NCBI GenBank assembly: GCA_011389515.1
Contig: JAABUA010000023.1
Location: 1-45,018 of the forward strand
DNA length: 45,018 bases
Source of the DNA: Desulfobacteraceae bacterium
Lineage (GTDB): Bacteria > Desulfobacterota > Desulfobacteria > Desulfobacterales > Desulfosalsimonadaceae
Direction of reading: 5' to 3'
Under the pieces are notes generated by a model. It saw only the letters and a list, made by a program, of their open reading frames with translations, was not told where the DNA came from and ran no database searches. Below are positions 8,174-17,786 of the stretch, in pieces. Position 1 is the first letter of the stretch. Each line of letters starts with the position of its first letter. Position numbers and translations under genes: made by a program.

Positions 8174-8749
8174 ATGAAAATAGACCCATCTGTTGTGGCC
8201 TTTGATATTGACGGGGTGGTGGCGGATACCATGCGGTTGTTTCTGCATATCGCCAAAGTTGAATTTTATATTGAATCCGTACGTTACGAAGATATCATTG
8301 ATTACGACCTGAGAAAGTGCCTGGATATCAGTGATGACGTGATGATGGAAATCATCGTCAAGATCATGAGCGGCGACTATACAATGCCGCTGCATCCGAT
8401 GGCAGATGCCCCCCGGGTGTTGAATATGCTGAACAGTCGCCACCGTCCGACGCTGTTTGTTACGGCAAGGCCTGAAAAAGCGCATATCATGGCTTGGCTT
8501 TGCGAAAATATCGGCGTCCGATCGAGTGAAATCGAAGTGGTGGCAACGGGATCATTCGAGGGGAAAACGGAAATCCTGAAAGAGCGCAATGTCCGTTGTT
8601 TCGTAGAAGATCGTCTTGAAACCTGTTTTCTGCTGGCGGAAGCCGGGGTAACGCCCATTGTATTCAGACAGCCCTGGAACAGAAAGCCCCACCCCTTCAG
8701 AGAGGTGGGCAGTTGGCGGGAAATTGAATCCCTGTTGCACCTGAACTGA
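8174..8749 (+). CDS. HAD-superfamily phosphatase-like protein
   Basis: 191 residues with the HAD phosphohydrolase motifs: FDIDGVVADT (nucleophile Asp and acid Asp) at about 10-19, the T of FVTARPEK (motif II) near residue 97, and VEDRLET (motif IV acid) near 140. The short cap between motifs I and II resembles the 5'(3')-deoxyribonucleotidase / NT5C-like subgroup. Substrate cannot be read from sequence; a nucleotide or other phosphate monoester is likely. It lies between the Rho-N gene and xerC in the same direction and may be co-transcribed with them. Confidence 0.8.
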   Translation: MKIDPSVVAFDIDGVVADTMRLFLHIAKVEFYIESVRYEDIIDYDLRKCLDISDDVMMEIIVKIMSGDYTMPLHPMADAPRVLNMLNSRHRPTLFVTARPEKAHIMAWLCENIGVRSSEIEVVATGSFEGKTEILKERNVRCFVEDRLETCFLLAEAGVTPIVFRQPWNRKPHPFREVGSWREIESLLHLN

Positions 8750-8778
8750 CAAGAAGGCTGTAAAATGGTTAGGCGTGA

Positions 8779-9756
8779 ATGAACTCACTTGCCCTGACGA
8801 AACTCATTGATTCGTTTGTTGATTATCTTGCAGCTGAAAAAGGGTATTCGGATAATACCTGCAGGGCGTATGCGCGGGATTTACATGACTTTCTGAACTA
8901 TTTCACGACCAACCGTGCCATTGTGATGAGGTCCCCGAACGGGGGGTCCGAACTGAAAGGATCCCGGAAAGACAAGTCTCCGGAAACGGATGATATCGAA
9001 AAGGTCAGCGCGCTTGTTATACGGAGCTACCTGGGCTTTCTTCACAAGCAGCAGATCAAGAAAACATCCATTTCGCGGAAGATTTCGTCGATTCGCTCTT
9101 TTTTCAAGTATCTGGAGAAACACGGCGTGGTAAAAGAAAATCCCGCCTTGAATGTGATATCACCGAAACTTGAAAAGCCAATACCGACATATTTAACGGT
9201 TGACGAGGTTTTTCACCTGCTTGATTCCATTGAGACAAAAACCCTTGCCGGCAAAAGGAACCGGGCGATTTTCGAACTGTTGTATTCCACCGGCATACGG
9301 GTATCCGAACTTGTTGGCCTCGATGTGGAGGATGTCGATTTCGAGCGTCGGATCGTCAGGGTCAGGGGAAAAGGGGCGATTGAACGGATAATCCCTTTTG
9401 GCGAAAAGTCGCGTTTGGCCATCTGTTTGTACAGGGAAAACTTGCAGGGAAACAGGCACCAGGCCCCGGATATCTGGAAAGGGCCTCTTTTTCTGAACAA
9501 AAACGGCGGGAGGCTGACTGATCGTTCCGTTGCAAGAATCTTAAATGATACGGCCGTAAAAGCAAGCCTGACCATGCCGATTTCGCCGCATGATCTTCGC
9601 CATACGTTTGCCACGCATATGCTCGATGCAGGGCTCGATCTTCGGATGGTGCAGGAGATGTTGGGCCACAAGAGCCTGTCAACGACGCAGAAATATACCC
9701 ATGTCAGCATTGATCGGTTAATGGCGGCGTATGACAGCGCGCATCCGAGAAAATAG
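8779..9756 (+). CDS. xerC: Tyrosine recombinase XerC-type
   Basis: Site-specific tyrosine recombinase of the type that resolves chromosome dimers at dif. All catalytic residues are present: Arg174 in STGIRVSEL, Lys198 in RGKGAIERIIP, His271 and Arg274 in HDLRHTFATHML, His297 in LGHKSLSTTQKY, and nucleophile Tyr306. The N-terminal SAM-like core-binding domain carries an extra polar stretch (about residues 46-75) that makes the protein 325 rather than about 300 residues. It is followed by hslV and hslU, the order seen in several phyla, so it is likely the housekeeping XerC rather than a phage integrase. No attachment site or phage gene is adjacent. Confidence 0.92.
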   Translation: MNSLALTKLIDSFVDYLAAEKGYSDNTCRAYARDLHDFLNYFTTNRAIVMRSPNGGSELKGSRKDKSPETDDIEKVSALVIRSYLGFLHKQQIKKTSISRKISSIRSFFKYLEKHGVVKENPALNVISPKLEKPIPTYLTVDEVFHLLDSIETKTLAGKRNRAIFELLYSTGIRVSELVGLDVEDVDFERRIVRVRGKGAIERIIPFGEKSRLAICLYRENLQGNRHQAPDIWKGPLFLNKNGGRLTDRSVARILNDTAVKASLTMPISPHDLRHTFATHMLDAGLDLRMVQEMLGHKSLSTTQKYTHVSIDRLMAAYDSAHPRK

Positions 9757-9780
9757 CATGGGAAAATAGCATGGGAAAAT
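9749..9780 (+). repeat. 13-bp tandem duplication at the xerC stop
   Basis: GAAAATAGCATGG at 9749-9761 is repeated exactly at 9762-9774 and then begins again (GAAAAT, 9775-9780). The first unit contains the xerC TAG stop. It looks like a slippage duplication in the xerC-hslV spacer. Confidence 0.6.
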
Positions 9781-9831
9781 CGTCTGGAAGAAATGATTGC
9801 GAACCAAAAAGGACGCCAAAGGCATATTGAA

Positions 9832-10395
9832 ATGAATTTTCATGGCACAACAATACTGGCGGTACGCCATAACGGCAGGGTTACGGTAGCCGGAGACGGC
9901 CAGGTGACGCTCAATACAACGGTCATCAAACACAAAGCCAGAAAAGTCCGCAGAATTTATAACGACAAGATTATCGTCGGGTTTGCCGGGGCGACCGCAG
10001 ACGCGCTGAACCTGTCTGAAAAACTGGAAGGAAAGCTGGAGCGCTATAACGGCAATCTGATCCGCTCGGCTGTGGAACTGGCAAGGGATTGGCGCACGGA
10101 TAAATTTCTGCGGCGCCTGGAAGCCATGATGATCGCAGTAGATGAGACACAGATGCTTCTTATTTCCGGCAACGGTGATGTCATTGAACCGGATGATCCG
10201 GTTATCGGCATCGGTTCCGGCGGGGTTGCGGCAACGGCTGCCGCAAAAGCGCTTTTACCCCATGCGGATGCGCTGGGTATGAATTCCAGGACCATTGTCA
10301 CCGAGGCCATGGAGATTGCTTCCGGTCTTTGCATCTATACCAATACATCGTTTTCCATCGAGGAAATCCATGCCGGTGGCGAGGCATCGGAATAA
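9832..10395 (+). CDS. hslV: ATP-dependent protease proteolytic subunit HslV
   Basis: Threonine protease that forms the double-hexamer core of the HslUV protease. The mature N-terminal threonine is in HGTTILAVRHNG, preceded by a short leader, and AGDGQVT follows as in the family. Later motifs include GFAGATADAL and IGSGGVAATAAA. I place the start at the ATG at 9832 (187 residues; AAAGG at 9818-9822 about nine bases upstream), giving the short leader MNFHG. An in-frame ATG at 9793 would add 13 residues, but its GGAAG is only two bases away. hslU follows 79 bases downstream. Confidence 0.93.
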   Translation: MNFHGTTILAVRHNGRVTVAGDGQVTLNTTVIKHKARKVRRIYNDKIIVGFAGATADALNLSEKLEGKLERYNGNLIRSAVELARDWRTDKFLRRLEAMMIAVDETQMLLISGNGDVIEPDDPVIGIGSGGVAATAAAKALLPHADALGMNSRTIVTEAMEIASGLCIYTNTSFSIEEIHAGGEASE

Positions 10396-10474
10396 CCGGA
10401 TGATTTCCGGCCGGGGAACACCACCCGTACAGGCAGAAAAGACATAAAACAGCAAAAAGGTATGATGTACTATT

Positions 10475-11890
10475 ATGAGTGAGCTTACACCTTCTGAAAT
10501 TGTAACGGAACTGGATAAATATATCGTGGGGCAGAACAAGGGGAAACGATCCGTTGCCATTGCGCTTCGAAACCGATGGCGCCGGCGTCAGGTGCCCCCT
10601 GACTTGAAAGATGAAATCGCACCCAAGAACATTATCCTGATCGGTCCAACGGGTGTGGGAAAAACGGAGATTGCAAGACGCTTGTCCAAACTGACCGATT
10701 CCCCCTTTTATAAGGTTGAGGCGTCCAAGTTTACGGAAGTCGGATACGTCGGGAGGGATGTGGAATCCATGGTTCGCGACCTTCTGGAATTGACCATAAG
10801 CATGCTGAAGGAAAGAGAGCAGGAGGCGGTTTCGGGAAAAGCCAGGGAGATCGCAGAGGACCGCCTGCTGGATATTCTTCTGCCGGATGCCGATCCTCAG
10901 AGAAAAACAGACACCCGGGAAGATCAACGGGTTCAGGGGGAAACATTCATACTGGAAGGAACAAACAACGGGGAGTCCGGTGAATCCGCGAAAAGCACCG
11001 CATCCTCTTCGGCTACCCGTGAGAAACTCCGGAAAATGCTTCGGAACGGGAAGCTTGACAACCGTTTTGTGGACCTGGAAACCCATGACCGGTCAATGCC
11101 CATGCTCGAAATATTTTCCAATACCGGTATGGAGGAAATGGGGATCAACTTCAAGGACATGCTGGGCAGCATGTTACCCAGGGGGGCCCCCCGTAAACGA
11201 CGCGTTACGGTCGCAGATGCGTTGCAGCTTCTTGCCCAGGAAGAAGCCCAGTCCCTGGTGGACATGGAAAAGGTGACCCGTGAATCCATCGAAAAAGTGG
11301 AGCAGTCCGGAATTATTTTTCTCGACGAAATCGATAAAGTGACCGGCAAAGAAGGGGGGCACGGCCCGGATGTTTCCAGGGAGGGCGTTCAACGGGACCT
11401 GCTTCCCATCGTGGAAGGCAGTTCGGTCAACACCAAGCACGGCCCGGTAAAAACAGATCACATTCTTTTCATTGCTTCCGGCGCGTTTCATACCAGCAAG
11501 CCTTCGGACCTCATACCCGAACTTCAGGGTCGGTTCCCGATTCGGGTTGAGCTCCATTCGCTGGGAAAAGACGATTTCGTCCGCATCCTGACCGAGCCGA
11601 AAAACGCCCTTCTGCTTCAGTATATCGCCCTGCTCCGGACGGAAAACGTGATGACCTCGTTTACGGATGAAGCGGTTGCAGAGATCGCGAGGGTTGCCGA
11701 AGAGATAAACAACCAGACCGAAAATATCGGCGCCAGACGCCTTCATACATTGATGGAGCATCTGCTCGAAGATATCCTTTTTGATGCCCCGGACATGAGC
11801 GGAAAAGAAATTGCCATCGACCTGGCCTTTGTGGATGAAAAGTTGCGGGATGTGATGGAGGACCAGGATCTGAGCAGGTATATCCTGTAA
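10475..11890 (+). CDS. hslU: ATP-dependent protease ATPase subunit HslU
   Basis: AAA+ unfoldase that feeds substrates to HslV. Walker A is GPTGVGKT (residues 57-64), the pore loop GYVGRD is at 90-95, and Walker B is IFLDEIDK (around 281-288). A C-terminal sensor-2 region contains [10 protein letters not shown]. At 471 residues it is longer than the E. coli protein (443). The extra length lies in the intermediate I-domain, in a Ser/Gly/Thr-rich linker at about 155-185. The ribosome site is weak. argB follows 49 bases downstream on the same strand, so protease and arginine genes may share a transcript. Confidence 0.96.
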   Translation: MSELTPSEIVTELDKYIVGQNKGKRSVAIALRNRWRRRQVPPDLKDEIAPKNIILIGPTGVGKTEIARRLSKLTDSPFYKVEASKFTEVGYVGRDVESMVRDLLELTISMLKEREQEAVSGKAREIAEDRLLDILLPDADPQRKTDTREDQRVQGETFILEGTNNGESGESAKSTASSSATREKLRKMLRNGKLDNRFVDLETHDRSMPMLEIFSNTGMEEMGINFKDMLGSMLPRGAPRKRRVTVADALQLLAQEEAQSLVDMEKVTRESIEKVEQSGIIFLDEIDKVTGKEGGHGPDVSREGVQRDLLPIVEGSSVNTKHGPVKTDHILFIASGAFHTSKPSDLIPELQGRFPIRVELHSLGKDDFVRILTEPKNALLLQYIALLRTENVMTSFTDEAVAEIARVAEEINNQTENIGARRLHTLMEHLLEDILFDAPDMSGKEIAIDLAFVDEKLRDVMEDQDLSRYIL

Positions 11891-11939
11891 CGGCGCTATA
11901 CTATGGGGATAAACCCCGACAGAAGTGAAGGGTACTGAA

Positions 11940-12815
11940 ATGAAGCCCAATGTTGCAGACATACTCATCGAATCCCTGCCCTATATCCGTTTTTTTTACG
12001 GGGCGACCATCGTGGTGAAATACGGCGGCCATGCCATGGTGGACGAGCAGCTGAAAGAAGACTTTGCAAGGGATATCACCCTCATGAAATTTATCGGCAT
12101 GAACCCTGTGGTGGTTCACGGCGGCGGGCCGCAGATCAATGAAGTGCTCGACCGGATGGGGATAAGCCAGCGATTTGTACGGGGGATGCGGTTCACCGAT
12201 GAACAGACCATGGACGTGGTGGAAATGGTGCTGGGGGGCAAGGTCAACAAGTCGATCGTTGCCCAGATCAATCGGCACGGCGGCAAGTCCGTTGGGCTTA
12301 CGGGCAAAGACGGAAACCTGTTGCGGGCCAAAAAGCTCCAGATCACCTACCAGCCCGATGAAACCAAGCCCCCGGAGATACTGGATCCGGGACTCGTCGG
12401 TACGGTTACCTCGGTCAATGCGGAGCTGATTCAAACGCTTTCCAGCCAGGGGTTTATTCCGGTGATCGCCCCGGTGGGCGCCGGGAGCGAGGGGGAAACC
12501 TACAACATCAACGCCGATCTGGTCGCCGGCAAAGTGGCCGGGGCATTGTCGGCCAGTCGACTGATATATCTTACGGATGTGGATGGAATAATGGATTCCG
12601 CAGGCAGCCTTGTGACATCGGTCAACGCGCAGTCGATCCGCAAAATGATCGCCGATGGCACCATATCCGGTGGAATGATTCCCAAGATAGAATACGCCCT
12701 GGAGTCATTGAAAAACGGTGTGGAAAAAGTTCAGATTATCAACGGTACACGCCGGCATGCCGTACTCCTTGAGTTGTTCACGGACAAGGGCGTGGGTACA
12801 CAGGTGACAGGATAA
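11940..12815 (+). CDS. argB: Acetylglutamate kinase
   Basis: Phosphorylates N-acetylglutamate, the second step of arginine synthesis. Amino-acid-kinase motifs are clear: VVKYGGHAM near the N-terminus, [11 protein letters not shown], and [16 protein letters not shown] with LTDVDGI later. The ATG at 11940 is chosen because AAGGG (11928-11932) is well spaced before it, giving 291 residues; a GTG at 11925 is also in frame. First gene of the argB-D-F-G-H run. The feedback-type N-terminal helix extension of arginine-sensitive kinases may be present in short form, but sensitivity cannot be judged by eye. Confidence 0.95.
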   Translation: MKPNVADILIESLPYIRFFYGATIVVKYGGHAMVDEQLKEDFARDITLMKFIGMNPVVVHGGGPQINEVLDRMGISQRFVRGMRFTDEQTMDVVEMVLGGKVNKSIVAQINRHGGKSVGLTGKDGNLLRAKKLQITYQPDETKPPEILDPGLVGTVTSVNAELIQTLSSQGFIPVIAPVGAGSEGETYNINADLVAGKVAGALSASRLIYLTDVDGIMDSAGSLVTSVNAQSIRKMIADGTISGGMIPKIEYALESLKNGVEKVQIINGTRRHAVLLELFTDKGVGTQVTG

Positions 12816-12821
12816 GGAAAA

Positions 12822-14018
12822 ATGGACGAGAACAGCACCATTGAAACAGCAAACCGTGTTCTGGCCAACACCTATAAACGGTTTCCGATCGTTTTTGAAA
12901 GCGGCCACGGCGCGGTTCTTACAGATGCTGCGGGACGGGAGTACGTTGACTTCGTGGCAGGCATCGCAGTTTGCAACCTGGGGCACGCCAACGAGAAGGT
13001 GGCTGCAGCACTTGCAGCACAGGCGCAGAAACTGTTTCATGTTTCCAACCTGTTTTATACGACACCACAGGTGGAACTGGCCTCTTGGCTGGTGGACCAC
13101 AGTTTTGCCGACCGGGTTTTTTTCTGCAACAGCGGCGCGGAAGCCAACGAGGCTGCCATCAAACTGGCCCGGAAAAACTTTTTTGACAAGGGGAATTTTG
13201 ACCGGTGGCGCATCGTGGCCATGGAACAGTCGTTTCATGGTAGGACCTATGCCACGTTGTCGGCTACCGGGCAGAAAAAAGTAAGGGAAGGCTTTGAGCC
13301 GATACTCGAAGGGTTCGATTTCGTGCCGTTTAACGACATCGATGCGCTAAGAGCCCGGGTATCTGAAAAGACCTGTGCCGTGCTGCTCGAACTGGTGCAG
13401 GGGGAGGGGGGCGTATTGTGCGCTACCCGGGAATATATCGAAGCCGCACGCCGGTTGTGCGACGAAACCGGAACGATTCTGATTTTCGATGAAATCCAGA
13501 CCGGTATCGGCAGGACCGGAAAGCTTTTCTGCTATGAGCATTACGGCGTTACCCCGGATATCATGACGCTGGCCAAGGCGCTGGGAAACGGGTTGCCCAT
13601 AGGGGCCATGCTGGCAAATGAAGAGAAATGTCTGGCATTTACGCCGGGCTCCCATGCATCTACCTTCGGGGGAACGCCCGTGATTACGGCGGCAGCCCTG
13701 GAAGTGCTCCGGCAGATGGAAAGAGACCATATTCTCGAAAAGTCCTGCAAGACAGGGGAGTACTTCAAAACCCGCCTGACATGGCTCAAGGACAGACATG
13801 ATATCATAGAAGATGTCCGGGGAATCGGGCTGATGCTGGGAATGCGGCTGAAAATCCCGGGAACGCCCATCGTTGAGAAGTGCATGGAAAAGGGATATCT
13901 GATTAACTGCACGCAGGAAAATATCCTCCGCTTCATTCCGCCCCTCGTGATAACAAGGGATCAGGTGGACGGACTGATTGATTGCCTCGATGATATTTTT
14001 GCTGAACAAAACAAATGA
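12822..14018 (+). CDS. argD: Acetylornithine aminotransferase
   Basis: Class-III PLP aminotransferase converting N-acetylglutamate semialdehyde to N-acetylornithine. Motifs include FFCNSGAEANEAAIKLAR, SFHGRTYATLSATG, LLELVQGEGGV, the PLP-binding aspartate in FDEIQTGIGRTGK, and the Schiff-base lysine in MTLAKALGNGLPIGAM. STFGGTPV follows. Its 398 residues match ArgD. It starts six bases after argB. The end of the gene runs up to the Shine-Dalgarno of argF, 21 bases beyond the stop. Some family members also transaminate succinyldiaminopimelate; specificity here is inferred from context. Confidence 0.95.
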   Translation: MDENSTIETANRVLANTYKRFPIVFESGHGAVLTDAAGREYVDFVAGIAVCNLGHANEKVAAALAAQAQKLFHVSNLFYTTPQVELASWLVDHSFADRVFFCNSGAEANEAAIKLARKNFFDKGNFDRWRIVAMEQSFHGRTYATLSATGQKKVREGFEPILEGFDFVPFNDIDALRARVSEKTCAVLLELVQGEGGVLCATREYIEAARRLCDETGTILIFDEIQTGIGRTGKLFCYEHYGVTPDIMTLAKALGNGLPIGAMLANEEKCLAFTPGSHASTFGGTPVITAAALEVLRQMERDHILEKSCKTGEYFKTRLTWLKDRHDIIEDVRGIGLMLGMRLKIPGTPIVEKCMEKGYLINCTQENILRFIPPLVITRDQVDGLIDCLDDIFAEQNK

Positions 14019-14049
14019 TTCAACCCTTGGGGTGTTGTTGGAGGTTATT

Positions 14050-14964
14050 TTGAAAAAGGATATACTGACCCTTTCGTCTCTTGATATATCAGAATTTTCA
14101 TTGTTGTTTGAAAGGGCTGGAGAACTTAAAAACAGGCATAAAAAAGGGATATGCGAGAAATCCCTGGCGGGAAAAACCGTCGGGCTTATTTTTGAAAAAC
14201 CGTCAACGCGAACCCGGATTTCTTTTGAAGCGGCCACGGCCCAGCTGGGCGGAATCCCGCTGTTCATAAGTGCGGGGGACACACAATTGTCAAGAAGCGA
14301 GCCCATAGCGGATACCGCCCGGGTGCTTGAACGCTACCTTGACGCGCTTGTGCTCAGAACGTACTCACATGCCATGCAGGAAGAGTTCGCAAGGATTGCC
14401 TCGATCCCTATCATCAATGCGTTAACGGACAGGTATCATCCCTGCCAGGTATTAAGCGACCTTTTTACGGTTATCGAATACAAGGAAGCGCTTTCCGGCA
14501 TCAACATCGCATGGGTGGGCGACGGCAACAATATGGCGCATTCATGGATCAATGCCGCTGCAAAACTTGATTTTACGCTCACCCTGGCCTGTCCGGAAGA
14601 ATATATGCCGGATCCGGATATTCTGTCCGCGGCAAAGGAAATTGCAGGCGACAGGGTTATCGTCACCCACGATCCGGTTGCAGCTGTTTCGGGTGCGGAC
14701 GTGATAAATACAGACGTGTGGGCCAGCATGGGGCAGGAGGCGGAGTCGGAAAAACGACGGCAGAAGTTTGCACCGTACCAGGTGAACCGGGAACTGCTTG
14801 CCCATGCGGCAAGGGATGTCATTGTCATGCATTGCCTTCCCGCACACCGCGGGGAGGAGATTACAGGTGATGTTCTGGACGGCAGCCGGTCTGTCGTATG
14901 GGACCAGACGGAAAACAAGCTGCACATGCACAAGGCCATTTTGGAGATCCTCATAAAGGGGTAA
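14050..14964 (+). CDS. argF: Ornithine carbamoyltransferase
   Basis: Joins carbamoyl phosphate and ornithine to give citrulline. The carbamoyl-phosphate loop is KPSTRTRISFE, HPCQVLSD follows, and the ornithine-side motif is MHCLPAHRGEEI near the C-terminus. The start is taken as TTG at 14050 because GGAGG (14040-14044) is ideally placed and the resulting 304-residue protein begins at the usual family position. An upstream in-frame TTG inside argD would add 24 unconserved residues. Part of argB-D-F-G-H. Confidence 0.93.
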   Translation: MKKDILTLSSLDISEFSLLFERAGELKNRHKKGICEKSLAGKTVGLIFEKPSTRTRISFEAATAQLGGIPLFISAGDTQLSRSEPIADTARVLERYLDALVLRTYSHAMQEEFARIASIPIINALTDRYHPCQVLSDLFTVIEYKEALSGINIAWVGDGNNMAHSWINAAAKLDFTLTLACPEEYMPDPDILSAAKEIAGDRVIVTHDPVAAVSGADVINTDVWASMGQEAESEKRRQKFAPYQVNRELLAHAARDVIVMHCLPAHRGEEITGDVLDGSRSVVWDQTENKLHMHKAILEILIKG

Positions 14965-15000
14965 TGGCGCCATCTGAAATCAGACTTTTACGAGTTCATC
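14965..15000 (-). repeat. Shrunken remnant of palindromic element family B
   Basis: GACTTTTACGAGTTCATC at 14983-15000 matches, with one T fewer, the reverse complement of the left end of element B1 (28615 onward). ATGGCGCCATCT just after the argF stop resembles the other B terminus, so this looks like an internally deleted copy of under 40 bp. It occupies the argF-argG spacer immediately upstream of the argG ribosome site. Confidence 0.5.
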
Positions 15001-15021
15001 TTATTTGAAAAGGAGCGGCAC

Positions 15022-16233
15022 TTGGGTACAGATGTTAAAAAGGTGGTTCTTGCATATTCCGGGGGGTTGGATACATCGGTCATTCTGAAATGGCTCACAG
15101 AGAAATATCACTGCGAGGTAATCGCTTTTTCCGCGGATATTGGACAGGAAGAGGAATTGGCCGATATCGAGGAAAAAGCAATAAAAACCGGTGCGAGCAA
15201 GGTATATATTGACGATTTAAAGGAAGATTTTGTTTCAAACTACGTGTTCCCGGCGTTTCGTGCCAATGTGATCTATGAGGGGCAGTACCTGCTTGGAACG
15301 TCCCTGGCACGCCCGCTCATTGCAAAGCGGCAGATGGAGATCGCACGCAAAGAAGGAGCCGATGCGGTCAGCCACGGGGCAACGGGCAAGGGAAACGACC
15401 AGGTGCGGTTCGAGCTTTCTTATTATGCCATTGATCCCCATATCAAGGTGATTTCCCCATGGCGCGAATGGGATCTCAATTCCAGGACCTCGCTCATGGC
15501 CTTTGCCGAAAAACATGGGATTCCTGTCACGTCCACCCGGGAAAAGCCCTACAGCACGGACCGGAACCTTCTCCATATCAGCTATGAAGGCGGGGTTCTC
15601 GAGGATCCGTGGAATCCGCCGCCGGAAGACATGTTTACCCTGTCGGTATCCCCCAAAAATGCCCCGGATGTCCCCGAGGTTATCGATATTGATTTTGAAG
15701 ATGGTGACCCCGTGGCCATAAACGGGGAAACGCTCAGCCCGGCCCGGTTTTTGTTCGAACTGAACCGCCTGGGAGGGAAGCACGGCATAGGGCGCTGCGA
15801 CATCGTTGAAAACCGTTTTGTCGGAATGAAATCCAGAGGTGTGTATGAAACACCCGGAGGGACTATCCTCCGGATTGCGCACATGAACATGGAATCGATC
15901 ACCATGGACCGCGAGGTCATGCATCTCAGGGATTCCTTCATGCCCCGGTATGCGGAATTGATCTACAACGGTTTCTGGTTTTCTCCCGAGCGTGAATTGA
16001 TGCAGACCATGATCGATCAGACGCAGAAAAATGTAAGCGGTACCGTTCGCCTGGAACTCTACCGGGGCAGTTGCCGTGTCATCGGCCGCCGTTCGGAAAC
16101 ATCCCTTTACAGCGAAGCCTTTGCAACATTCGAAGGGGATACGGTATTCCAGCAGAAGGACGCAGAAGGGTTTATCCGTTTACACGCGCTGCGGCTTCGC
16201 ATACGGAAGCTGATGGAAAAGACCGCAGGGTAG
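15022..16233 (+). CDS. argG: Argininosuccinate synthase
   Basis: ATP-dependent condensation of citrulline with aspartate. The N-terminal ATP-pyrophosphatase P-loop is [10 protein letters not shown] (residues about 10-19). Later motifs include [16 protein letters not shown] and the family-typical [18 protein letters not shown]-like segment. It is 403 residues, the usual length. The start is TTG at 15022 with AGGAG at 15011-15015 six bases upstream; no nearby ATG fits. A repeat remnant fills the gap to argF. Confidence 0.96.
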   Translation: MGTDVKKVVLAYSGGLDTSVILKWLTEKYHCEVIAFSADIGQEEELADIEEKAIKTGASKVYIDDLKEDFVSNYVFPAFRANVIYEGQYLLGTSLARPLIAKRQMEIARKEGADAVSHGATGKGNDQVRFELSYYAIDPHIKVISPWREWDLNSRTSLMAFAEKHGIPVTSTREKPYSTDRNLLHISYEGGVLEDPWNPPPEDMFTLSVSPKNAPDVPEVIDIDFEDGDPVAINGETLSPARFLFELNRLGGKHGIGRCDIVENRFVGMKSRGVYETPGGTILRIAHMNMESITMDREVMHLRDSFMPRYAELIYNGFWFSPERELMQTMIDQTQKNVSGTVRLELYRGSCRVIGRRSETSLYSEAFATFEGDTVFQQKDAEGFIRLHALRLRIRKLMEKTAG

Positions 16234-16284
16234 ACGGTGGACGGTGGGCGGTAAAACGGTGGGCGGTGGACGGTGGTCGGCAGG
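16233..16284 (+). repeat. G-rich short-period repeat between argG and argH
   Basis: Seven-base units of the form GACGGTG / GGCGGTG recur about six times with a small break (16234-16275). The array is strongly strand-asymmetric (G-rich on the coding strand). It begins at the argG stop codon and makes up about half of the 111-bp spacer to argH. It could form G-rich RNA structure; function unknown. Confidence 0.6.
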
Positions 16285-16344
16285 GGGGAAGCTCAACGAT
16301 CAGACGGCCAGGGATGTACAACGGTGAATAAACGGATGGATACA

Positions 16345-17721
16345 ATGAGCCAAAAACCATGGGACGGGCGGTTTTCCGAGGAGACGGACCGGGTGGTGGA
16401 AGCCTTTACCTCGTCGATCGATATCGACCGGCATCTTTACAAGTATGATATAGAAGGCAGCATCGCCCACTGCAGAACGCTGGCGCGAGCAGAGATTATC
16501 ACGCCAAAGGAGGCGGATGAGCTGGTCTTTGGCCTTGAAGCCATACGCGAGGAAATCGAGACGGAAAAATTCGAGTACAAAGATAGTCTCGAAGACATCC
16601 ACATGCATATCGAGGACCGGCTATCTACATACGTGGGCAGCCTGTCCAGAAAACTCCATACCGCAAGGAGCCGAAACGATCAGATTGCCCTGGATATAAG
16701 GCTTTATGTAAAAGACCAGGGGGGAAAAATTGCGGGGCATTTGCGGGACCTGTGCAATGCATTTACAGACCTGGCCGAAAAAAACATCGATGTGGTAATG
16801 CCCGGATATACCCATCTCCAGCGGGCGCAACCCGTGTTGTTCGCCCATCACATGATGGCCTATTTTGAAATGTTTTTACGCGACAAATCGCGTTTTGAAA
16901 ACTGCGTCGAAAGGGTCGATGTAATGCCTTTGGGCAGTGCGGCGCTTGCCGGGACCACCTATCCCCTGGACCGGTCCTATACGGCGGAGTTGTTAGGTTT
17001 TTCGGCGGTTTCGGAAAACTCCATGGATGCGGTATCCGACAGGGATTTCATCATGGAAATGCTCTCCTGTGCAAGCATCTGCATGGTTCACCTGTCAAGA
17101 TTTTCGGAGGAGTTGGTCCTGTGGGCGTCGACGGAGTTTTCCTTTGTGGATTTGCCCGATGCGTTCTGTACGGGTTCAAGCATCATGCCGCAGAAAAAAA
17201 ATCCGGACATTCCGGAGCTTGTCCGGGGAAAAACGGGCCGGGTGTTCGGCAGTCTCACCGCCATGCTGACCGTCATGAAATCGCTTCCACTGGCGTATAA
17301 CAGGGATATGCAGGAGGACAAAGGGCCTTTGATGGATGCGGTTGACACGCTGCGGGCGTGTCTCGATATATACGTCCGCATGCTGCCGAAAATCACGGTA
17401 AACCGCAATGTCACGGAAAGCGCATCCGGCCGGGGCTATTTAAATGCCACGGACATGGCCGACTACCTGGTTGAAAAGGGGATGCCGTTTCGCGAAGCGC
17501 ACGGATGCGTAGGCAAGGCCGTTGCGTTTGCGCTGGGGGAAAAAAAGGAGCTTCATGAACTGGACCTGTCGGAATTAAAATTTTTCTCCAGCTTGATTGA
17601 GGACGATATCTACCCGGCATTGTCGGTCAAGCAGATGATCGACCGCCGGAAAACCTATGGTGGAACGGCCACGCAAAACGTACGGGATGCCATTGTCCGG
17701 GCCAGAAAGCGCTTGTCTTGA
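16345..17721 (+). CDS. argH: Argininosuccinate lyase
   Basis: Cleaves argininosuccinate to arginine and fumarate, the last step of the pathway. Family motifs: HTARSRNDQIALDIRLY, PGYTHLQRAQPVLFAH, and the signature GSSIMPQKKNPDIPELVRGK carrying the flexible catalytic-serine loop. The conserved opening MSQKPWDGRFSEETD starts at ATG 16345 (458 residues). An upstream GTG at 16273 would read through the G-rich repeat region and is less likely. The ribosome site is weak. Last gene of the arginine run, followed by a family-C repeat fragment. Confidence 0.95.
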   Translation: MSQKPWDGRFSEETDRVVEAFTSSIDIDRHLYKYDIEGSIAHCRTLARAEIITPKEADELVFGLEAIREEIETEKFEYKDSLEDIHMHIEDRLSTYVGSLSRKLHTARSRNDQIALDIRLYVKDQGGKIAGHLRDLCNAFTDLAEKNIDVVMPGYTHLQRAQPVLFAHHMMAYFEMFLRDKSRFENCVERVDVMPLGSAALAGTTYPLDRSYTAELLGFSAVSENSMDAVSDRDFIMEMLSCASICMVHLSRFSEELVLWASTEFSFVDLPDAFCTGSSIMPQKKNPDIPELVRGKTGRVFGSLTAMLTVMKSLPLAYNRDMQEDKGPLMDAVDTLRACLDIYVRMLPKITVNRNVTESASGRGYLNATDMADYLVEKGMPFREAHGCVGKAVAFALGEKKELHELDLSELKFFSSLIEDDIYPALSVKQMIDRRKTYGGTATQNVRDAIVRARKRLS

Positions 17722-17732
17722 TTTTTGCATTG

Positions 17733-17775
17733 CAACAAAGATATTGGGCCGAAAGACAATTTTGAGATAGGTTCT
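17733..17775 (+). repeat. Fragment of palindromic element family C
   Basis: The segment from CAACAAAGATATTGGGCCGA to GAGATAGGTTCT is nearly identical to the right arm of the full C element (33651-33694). Only one arm is present. It fills the argH to lipoprotein spacer and ends 11 bases before the next ATG. Confidence 0.7.
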
Positions 17776-17786
17776 AGAAAAAGGAT

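Noticed and set aside
13347-14306. 319-residue minus-strand frame opposite argD/argF
   Set aside because: Shadow of two arginine genes.
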